Below are positions 22,042 to 25,881 of a stretch of 25,881 nucleotides of DNA, in pieces (position 1 is the first letter of the stretch; each line of letters begins with the position of its first letter). This stretch comes from a virus. The notes beneath the pieces were generated by a model. The model saw only the letters and a list, made by a program, of their open reading frames with translations, had not been told where the DNA came from and did no database searches. The stretch covers positions 1 through 25,881 of IMG/VR virus record IMGVR_UViG_3300043409_000558; one strand, written 5' to 3'. The translations under genes were made by a program, and so were the position numbers.

Positions 22042-22256
22042 GCTTGTCCCCTTGCTCTGATTGCATCGCCCCATGTGCCACCACCTTCTTTAAGCATGTG
22101 GTCTACCAACTTTGCATTCGCCTCACGCTCATCAGCAACAGCCATTTCAACAAGGGTCATCAGGTGCTTGGTGCTTACATGCCAAGACTTGTACTCTCGG
22201 TCTTTGTCTATGGCATCAGCCAACATATAGGTAATCTGCTCTGCGTTGTAGGTCAT
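22038..22256 (-). CDS. small helical protein of unknown function
   Basis: 72 residues from ATG 22256, in an ATGA overlap, with GGAG eight bases upstream. MTYNAEQITYMLADAIDKDR, then SWHVSTKHLMTLVEMAVADE: helical, charged, with a C-terminal DAIRARGQA. The pattern EREANAKLVDHMLKEGG then AIRARG resembles the conserved C-terminus of its neighbour at 22728-22973 (EREECAKLADE then AIRNRI), so the two may be distant paralogues. Function unknown. Confidence 0.65.
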   Translation of the reverse strand: MTYNAEQITYMLADAIDKDREYKSWHVSTKHLMTLVEMAVADEREANAKLVDHMLKEGGGTWGDAIRARGQA

Positions 22257-22510
22257 CGCTTCATCTCCAGTTGTGGTTGCGGTAGCTTGTCAATGAACGC
22301 CTGACCCATGCGAATACTGTCTGCGTCCCAAATGTCCATGTCGCTGAGAAACGCTTCCTCCGTTTGTCCGTGGCAGTACACACGAAACCGCTTTTGGTAT
22401 GTGTTGATATCATATTCGGATTCCATGCGCTCAACACGCTTGTTGCATACGGCGCACATCGGCACATCGTGCAAAGCCAATTCAAACTTGTTTTGTGCGG
22501 AGAGTTTCAT
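22253..22510 (-). CDS. small CxxC protein with CHG motif
   Basis: 85 residues from ATG 22510 in an ATGA overlap, with GAGG five bases upstream. MCAVCNKRVERMESEYD (residues about 18-34) and FRVYCHGQTEEAFLS contain Cys-X2-Cys and Cys-His-Gly, which together could hold a zinc ion. Similar small proteins with VxCHGxTE occur in phages of Burkholderiales and related bacteria as I recall; no function is known. The C-terminus QPQLEMKR overlaps the next start. Confidence 0.65.
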   Translation of the reverse strand: MKLSAQNKFELALHDVPMCAVCNKRVERMESEYDINTYQKRFRVYCHGQTEEAFLSDMDIWDADSIRMGQAFIDKLPQPQLEMKR

Positions 22511-22728
22511 GCTCCCCTCGCTTTCAGCATTGCGTCTGCTAGTCGGTATGCGCCTTCTGCAATTTGGTCAAACCATTCTTGGTCAGATTGAGAACCAACT
22601 TGATCTCTAAAGTTTTGCAAAGCCCTTGCCGCAAAGTAGTCCCGCAGGGTCATGCCTGTCATGTCGGTGCGGTGTGGGTTGGGGAATGCTTGTTCCATGA
22701 TTTGTTTCTTTCTCCATCCTGATTGCAT
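22507..22728 (-). CDS. small conserved phage protein with TLRDYFAARAL motif
   Basis: 73 residues from ATG 22728, which shares one base with the upstream stop (TGATG) and has GAGG five bases upstream; an internal ATG at 22698 is a weaker alternative. The motif GMTLRDYFAARALQNF is widespread in small phage and prophage proteins of unknown function, usually followed, as here, by YRLADAMLKAR. It is predicted to be helical and soluble. The end KARGA is a variant of the RGQA junction found nearby. Confidence 0.7.
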   Translation of the reverse strand: MQSGWRKKQIMEQAFPNPHRTDMTGMTLRDYFAARALQNFRDQVGSQSDQEWFDQIAEGAYRLADAMLKARGA

Positions 22729-22973
22729 CACTGCCTCTGAGTTGGTATGCGGTTACGAATAGCGTCGCCTAGCTTCTCTATGTCTACACATTCATCTGCC
22801 AGTTTGGCGCACTCTTCACGCTCGATCATGATGGCGCGCTTGGTCGTCTCAATGGCCACCGTCATAATCTCCGCCTTTGCAATGGCCAGTGCACCATCAA
22901 ATTCCTGTTGAGTAAAGAACTTCACATGCTCTTGGCCAAGCATTAGCCGTGCGAGTTGACTTGGTTCTTTCAT
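22728..22973 (-). CDS. small helical phage protein of unknown function
   Basis: 81 residues from ATG 22973, overlapping the preceding stop by one base (TAATG). MKEPSQLARLMLGQEHVKFF and a long helix with TTKRAIMIEREECAKLADEC, then GDAIRNRIPT. The EREECAK...A..IRxR pattern is frequent in small proteins of proteobacterial phages. No catalytic motif. It is part of the overlapping string of small genes from 23489 to 20535. Confidence 0.68.
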   Translation of the reverse strand: MKEPSQLARLMLGQEHVKFFTQQEFDGALAIAKAEIMTVAIETTKRAIMIEREECAKLADECVDIEKLGDAIRNRIPTQRQ

Positions 22974-23137
22974 TACGGCCTCCAGATAAATACATCAAGC
23001 ACAACAACAACAAACGCAATAATTGCAATGATCGCCATCAAAATGGCAAAATCAGATGGCTGTTTATGGAACGGGCCTTCGATCACCGGGTGATTTTCTA
23101 CAGTGCGCCGAAATACTTTGGTGGTTTGGTTAAGCAT
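22973..23137 (-). CDS. 54-residue single-span membrane protein
   Basis: ATG at 23137 has a near-perfect AAAGGAGG six bases upstream. MLNQTTKVFRRTVENHPVIE is a polar basic N-terminal part; residues about 30-51 (FAILMAIIAIIAFVVVVLDV) form one strong transmembrane helix, ending FIWRP. The N-terminus should face the cytoplasm by the positive-inside rule. Holin, superinfection-exclusion or other membrane roles are all possible; nothing decides between them. It overlaps the upstream gene by eight bases. Confidence 0.7.
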   Translation of the reverse strand: MLNQTTKVFRRTVENHPVIEGPFHKQPSDFAILMAIIAIIAFVVVVLDVFIWRP

Positions 23138-23489
23138 GGGTTTCCTCCTTTGCTTTGATGTTTCCAAGTGCAACTTGCTCTTTATACGCCAGTAAAACGT
23201 ACTCGTCCATGGTGATATCGATAGCACGCCGGGTGCCGTCGCTCAATTCACCGTAACGCATTACTTCACGCAAACCGTAAAACTTGAACAGGTTGGCAAA
23301 CTCACGAGCCCGGTTCCACAGCCCGTTGTTGTACAGGTCATAGTAAGCGTTCATAGCCTTACGAAACCGTTCTAGGTGCTTGTTTTTTGAACGGGGGTAG
23401 GCTACGGAGCCAGAGCGCGGAATAAGCTCTTGTAGGGCGTTAATTTCCTCGTTGTAACGACCCTTGTCGTCCCAGTATGTATCAGACAT
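23130..23489 (-). CDS. conserved phage protein of unknown function
   Basis: 119 residues. I chose ATG 23489 (MSDTYWDDKGRYNEEINALQ), which overlaps the previous stop by eight bases; an in-frame extension upstream would overlap the previous gene much further. The pattern Tyr-Trp-Asp-x-Lys-Gly-x-Tyr, then ELIPRSGSVAY and AMNAYYDLYNNGLWNRAREF, is one I know from small phage proteins, where the AYYDLYNNG part is conserved; function is not established. Predicted soluble and mostly helical. Confidence 0.68.
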   Translation of the reverse strand: MSDTYWDDKGRYNEEINALQELIPRSGSVAYPRSKNKHLERFRKAMNAYYDLYNNGLWNRAREFANLFKFYGLREVMRYGELSDGTRRAIDITMDEYVLLAYKEQVALGNIKAKEETHA

Positions 23490-23754
23490 ATTCAACCCCA
23501 TAAAAATTAGAAAGAATCTTGTTGAGCACATGCATTGGCTCAGTGTCGGTGGCACCCACATGGGACATGCGCTTCATGAACGAATAGCACAGGTCGTATG
23601 CCTCAGATGCCTCGTCTGTTGTGTTGAGCACCGTGGCAATGTTTAAGTTAAGAAAGTTAGCGCAATTGCTAAGGTTCTTTGCACTGGAATACAAGTCCCA
23701 GTCTTCGCCAGTTAACTCGAGCTTGATGTTTTTTGTGATGATTACGTTTTTCAT
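23482..23754 (-). CDS. small protein of unknown function
   Basis: 90 residues from ATG 23754 with GAGG six bases upstream inside the end of the previous gene; the in-frame extension upstream overlaps that gene and lacks support. MKNVIITKNIKLELTGEDWD, then a helical section (LYSSAKNLSNCANFLNLNIA, EASEAYDLCYSFMKRMSHVG). No recognised family. Eight-base overlap with the next gene. Confidence 0.62.
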   Translation of the reverse strand: MKNVIITKNIKLELTGEDWDLYSSAKNLSNCANFLNLNIATVLNTTDEASEAYDLCYSFMKRMSHVGATDTEPMHVLNKILSNFYGVEYV

Positions 23755-23755
23755 A

Positions 23756-24013
23756 TTAAGCCTCGTATACGCCAAGTTCACCGGGGTTGATCCACTCGCA
23801 AAACAATCCAGACTTGCGCAATGTTTCATCTATTTTTGGGTTTACGCCAAAGATCCAATCTTTGTGCACGTTACCGTCGTAGTAGTCAGCCCACCGATAA
23901 GACTCTGGATCTTCAGCGCTGATCTGGAACCGTCCATCCATGTCGTCACGGACGTAGACAGGTACCCCCATCTTTTTTAAAGCGTTGTACGCTTTGATGT
24001 ACATGCGTTTCAT
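23756..24013 (-). CDS. small acidic protein of unknown function
   Basis: 85 residues from ATG 24013, ATGA overlap, with AAGGA six bases upstream. MKRMYIKAYNALKKMGVPVY, then VRDDMDGRFQISAEDPESYR, WADYYDGN and KIDETLRKSGLFCEWINPGE. Aromatic- and Asp-rich, mixed alpha/beta. No known motif; I cannot assign a role. Confidence 0.63.
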   Translation of the reverse strand: MKRMYIKAYNALKKMGVPVYVRDDMDGRFQISAEDPESYRWADYYDGNVHKDWIFGVNPKIDETLRKSGLFCEWINPGELGVYEA

Positions 24014-24192
24014 GCTGTTTCCTTTTCTTTGGCTGGTTTTTTAAAATGGGCGTAACGCTCAGGCCACCACAAGTACATTCCAACCTCTGCCACGGTATCA
24101 AACTGCGCGTTGGCGGTGCTATTGATGACATCAAGTGCCAACTTCAAACCTGCACCCAAGCCGCGTGCGTAATCGCTTTTGTTGTCTTCCAT
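24010..24192 (-). CDS. small protein of unknown function
   Basis: 60 residues from ATG 24192 with GGAG six bases upstream; the frame extends four codons further to a TTG, which I reject because the ribosome site fits the ATG. MEDNKSDYARGLGAGLKLAL, then DVINSTANAQFDTVAEVGMY and a basic end (FKKPAKEKETA). A GLGAGLKLALDVI helix is amphipathic to hydrophobic. No family recognised. It lies downstream of a UUCG hairpin. Confidence 0.6.
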   Translation of the reverse strand: MEDNKSDYARGLGAGLKLALDVINSTANAQFDTVAEVGMYLWWPERYAHFKKPAKEKETA

Positions 24193-24209
24193 GATGATCT
24201 CCAAGTGAT

Positions 24210-24223
24210 GGGGCCGAAGCCCC
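24210..24223 (-). other. GGGGC-UUCG-GCCCC hairpin between two small genes
   Basis: On the minus strand GGGGC, TTCG, GCCCC, with no U-run after it. The same 14 bases form the core of the terminator at 4753-4768. Here it more likely stabilises the upstream mRNA or reduces readthrough. Confidence 0.65.
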
Positions 24224-24229
24224 GTGGGT

Positions 24230-24520
24230 TTAGTTGGACAGGGGTTCGGTGGTGGCCGACATGATGTTGTAAGTGATCTTGGTGTGCTTGGTCACCAACT
24301 CAGCAGGAGCATTCAACTCCTTGGCCACAGCAGACCATGCTGTGCTTTTCTTTTCTGGGGTCACCTTAATAATGGTCACGTACATGGTACCAGCGTAGGT
24401 GCCTGCGCCTAACAATTTGATCTGGTCTTTTAAAGACTCTGCTTGCTCATTCAAGGCGTCGATCTGGTCTTGGATCAGGCCGAGTTGGTCAACGATCTTG
24501 AGGGTGGTGGCTACTGTCAT
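24230..24520 (-). CDS. small phage protein, helical N-terminus
   Basis: 96 residues from ATG 24520 with AAAGGA seven bases upstream; the frame continues upstream into the promoter region and is not used there. TLKIVDQLGLIQDQIDALNE and QAESLKDQIKLLG form a coiled-coil-like helix, followed by GTYAGTMYVTIIKVTPEKKS and WSAVAKELNAP, an alpha/beta section. Similar helix-plus-strand proteins are common in phages, often near recombination genes, but no role is established. First gene after the promoter at 24564-24628. Confidence 0.66.
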   Translation of the reverse strand: MTVATTLKIVDQLGLIQDQIDALNEQAESLKDQIKLLGAGTYAGTMYVTIIKVTPEKKSTAWSAVAKELNAPAELVTKHTKITYNIMSATTEPLSN

Positions 24521-24563
24521 GATGATTTCCTTTAAGTTAAACCCGCTTTGTTGCGGTAGGAGA

Positions 24564-24628
24564 ATCATAACAAGAAATTAGAGTTTCAAACACCCTAAAC
24601 AGACTATTTTTCTAAGGAAAACCCTAAT
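24564..24628 (-). promoter_or_regulatory. extended -10 promoter with repeated CYCTAAT/TTAGGG elements
   Basis: Minus strand: ATTAGGG (24622-24628), TTTAGGG (24593-24599), CTCTAAT (24577-24583) and the extended -10 TGTTATGAT (24564-24572). The distance from CTCTAAT to the -10 equals that at 20384-20403. The region lies in the longest gene-free gap (24521-24657) and should drive the small-gene operon beginning at 24520. The inverted TTAGGG and CYCTAA words look like operator half-sites. Confidence 0.7.
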
Positions 24629-24657
24629 ACGCCACCCATACATGAATACTTGTGTTT

Positions 24658-24930
24658 TCAATTTTGCTTGATGTGCTCAATGACGTTCTTGATTGTTTTG
24701 TTCAACGCATCGATTTCGTCCATCTTTGCAATGGCCCACGCACGTTTTTCTCCGTGCCAGCCCATTTTGCTCCCCTGATGACATGATTTACACAGGGCCA
24801 CCACGGTGTATTGCCTGTGCTGTTTAACGTGGTGTGCATCGCTTGGGCCTTCGGCGTCGCACACAGCGCAGGGCATGAGTTTCACAAGCCCTACGTATGC
24901 GCGCTCCTTCGCGGTCATGGTGTTGTTCAC
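24658..24930 (-). CDS. Ref-like HNH (RecA-dependent nuclease family) protein
   Basis: 90 residues. GTG at 24930 overlaps the upstream stop (GTGA) and has AAGG seven bases upstream; the ATG four codons later has none, so I take GTG. Cys21-X2-Cys24, His33-His34 (DAHHVKQHRQ), Cys47-X2-Cys50-His51 (VALCKSCHQG) and GWHG with His59 reproduce the metal-binding and HNH pattern of phage P1 Ref-like proteins. Ref cuts DNA at RecA-made displacement loops. The family has longer members, so this is a minimal version. Neighbour to a RuvC-like resolvase, which supports a recombination role. Confidence 0.65.
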   Translation of the reverse strand: MNNTMTAKERAYVGLVKLMPCAVCDAEGPSDAHHVKQHRQYTVVALCKSCHQGSKMGWHGEKRAWAIAKMDEIDALNKTIKNVIEHIKQN

Positions 24931-25265
24931 GCCACCGCCTTATCCATTGTGCGATTGGACGCCTCGAGCGAACGCCAGACGTCTACACGGGCCTGCGCAG
25001 ATACCAACCCCCACCGATACCCTTCAGACTGCTCTACAGCCGTTCTGAGGGACTCTAAGTGCTTGACGTACTTGGCGTCTGCGTAGGCTTCCATCTCAGC
25101 CACCACGGCTGATTTAGCGCCATCTGCAAGGGCTTGCTTCATGAGTATGGCTTTGAGTGTCTTGCGGTACTCTTCCATGTACGTCAGTTCGGCCTTTGCT
25201 TGGGCGTACTTTTGTCCGTGGGTGTAGATGTAATCTACTGCGTCGTTAATTTCTTTTTGACTCAT
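24927..25265 (-). CDS. conserved small phage protein of the recombination region
   Basis: 112 residues from ATG 25265, ATGA overlap with the resolvase. KYAQAKAELTYMEEYRKTLK, then ILMKQALADGAK, and the C-terminal GLVSAQARVDVWRSLEASNR form a long helical protein whose last part (a VWRSL-x-A-N/S-R ending) I recognise as widespread in phages, commonly beside recombination genes. The exact function is unknown; a cofactor of single-strand annealing or nuclease functions would be plausible. Overlaps the HNH gene by four bases. Confidence 0.68.
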   Translation of the reverse strand: MSQKEINDAVDYIYTHGQKYAQAKAELTYMEEYRKTLKAILMKQALADGAKSAVVAEMEAYADAKYVKHLESLRTAVEQSEGYRWGLVSAQARVDVWRSLEASNRTMDKAVA

Positions 25266-25723
25266 ATTCCGTACCTCGCAATTAATGCCGCATCCGCCAA
25301 GGCTTGGCCCTGACCCTTCTTATCTAACTCGCGCCAGTGTGGCCACATCTGTATGGCCAGTGAGCGAGACGCATCTTTGTCTTTGTTTGTCAGGTGTGCG
25401 CGTGTCTTCCACATCTGTGGGGTGACGTAGGTCACAGGTATCTCAAACGCACCCAGCACGCCTGCAATGACACCACACGAATGCCCAAAGCTGTACATGC
25501 TAGTAACGCCCTGACCGGGTCGAGCACCCACAAGCTCTACATATGCGTGGACTTGTCGGTAGCTGTGCCCGTACACGCGAAGCAATGCCGACAATGCAAC
25601 AGCATTTACGCGGTTATGCGATCCAATCTTCATGGTGGGCATCAAAGCCCACTCGATGGGCGTGTCGTCTTCTAACATCACGACAGCCCCTTTAATACCG
25701 GGGTCAATTCCTATGCGTCTCAT
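25262..25723 (-). CDS. RuvC-like Holliday junction resolvase
   Basis: 153 residues from ATG 25723 with AGG seven bases upstream; a TTG 24 bases further upstream would place the start inside the previous gene. RRIGIDPGIKGAVVML (catalytic Asp7), YVELVGARPGQGVTSMYSFG (Glu63), TPQMWKTRAHL with KDKDASRSLAIQMWP, and ALADAALIARYG (Asp144) give the acidic residues and order of the RuvC/RNase-H fold. It would resolve branched DNA during phage recombination and before packaging. Length is close to bacterial RuvC (about 170). Flanked by ATGA overlaps on both sides. Confidence 0.85.
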   Translation of the reverse strand: MRRIGIDPGIKGAVVMLEDDTPIEWALMPTMKIGSHNRVNAVALSALLRVYGHSYRQVHAYVELVGARPGQGVTSMYSFGHSCGVIAGVLGAFEIPVTYVTPQMWKTRAHLTNKDKDASRSLAIQMWPHWRELDKKGQGQALADAALIARYGI

Positions 25724-25881
25724 TTTTTTCCTTTCAGTTGTATCCAATCACATCTTTGCAAAATAAATCTCGCTGGTATTTGTGGCTTACCCTTGCGATC
25801 AACAATTTTGGGACATGTCCCATTTTTGACGTCGTACCTCTTGCATTCAAAGCAGAGACGCCTGTCGTCTTGTGGGTCTTC
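25720..25881 (-). CDS. C-terminal part of a Cys-rich protein, cut by window edge
   Basis: The minus-strand frame from the window edge codes 53 residues (EDPQDDRRLCFECKRYDVKN onward) and stops in an ATGA overlap with the resolvase start. Four cysteines in the pattern CFEC, GTCPK, and RCDW (numbers 10, 13, 23, 44 of the visible part) could bind a metal ion. The N-terminus lies outside the window, so the full protein cannot be identified. Confidence 0.6.
   Translation of the reverse strand, partial: EDPQDDRRLCFECKRYDVKNGTCPKIVDRKGKPQIPARFILQRCDWIQLKGKK

Noticed and set aside
24521-24657. 21-codon ORF beginning MYGWRIRVFLRK in the promoter gap
   Set aside because: It has no ribosome-binding site and overlaps the promoter elements; no sign of coupling to a neighbour.
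1-25881. Signs of lysogeny, tRNA genes or insertion sequences
   Set aside because: I looked for integrase or repressor-like frames, attachment-type repeats, cloverleaf segments and transposase motifs and saw none I could support.

Overview
The window is a contiguous piece of a tailed double-stranded DNA phage genome. Every gene I can support lies on the minus strand, so transcription runs from right to left. Genes are tightly packed; most neighbours in the right-hand third overlap by 1 to 8 bases. The longest stretch without a gene is about 137 bases (24521-24657), and it carries a promoter. No integrase, repressor, tRNA, CRISPR array or insertion sequence is visible. The portal, head-tail adaptor and Cys-rich tail-completion genes, with no tape measure or sheath in view, suggest a podovirus-like virion. 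Overall protein style (Gly-Gly-rich basic proteins, Gly-X-Ser fibre) resembles environmental freshwater or marine phages. A proteobacterial host, perhaps a freshwater betaproteobacterium, is only an inference.

Right part, about 19.1-25.9 kb: accessory and early-type genes. It opens with the end of a Cys-rich protein, a RuvC-like Holliday junction resolvase, a conserved small phage protein and a Ref-like HNH protein, which together look like a recombination cassette. A promoter region (24564-24628) follows, then a long string of small genes of unknown function. These include a 16-residue and a 36-residue ORF held in place by ATGA overlaps at both ends, and two tiny one-helix membrane proteins. 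A second promoter with the same layout (20384-20427) precedes the last small genes before the packaging module.

Middle, about 10.8-19.1 kb: packaging and portal. The order is terminase small subunit, terminase large subunit, a very large (up to 1219 residues) polyvalent-type protein, the portal, and two small proteins. A 25-bp perfect palindrome covers the terminase large-subunit stop codon.

Left part, 1-10.8 kb: head and tail morphogenesis. The order is a GroES-like co-chaperonin, putative scaffold, conserved structural protein, probable decoration protein, major capsid protein (followed by a strong terminator), another structural protein, a 447-residue Gly-Gly-rich repeat protein (followed by a UUCG terminator), a small structural protein, three small basic proteins, a head-tail adaptor with an inserted discoidin-like domain, a Cys4 protein, and a tail fibre with about 333 residues of Gly-aromatic/aliphatic-Ser repeats that runs off the left edge.

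The main unexplained themes are a short Lys/Ala-X-Gly-Gly-X motif scattered through many structural-module proteins, an acidic DGSAVVDLPE module shared by portal and scaffold, a reused translational-coupling junction (GGGACAAGCATGA), and paired promoters with a common CYCTAAT element.
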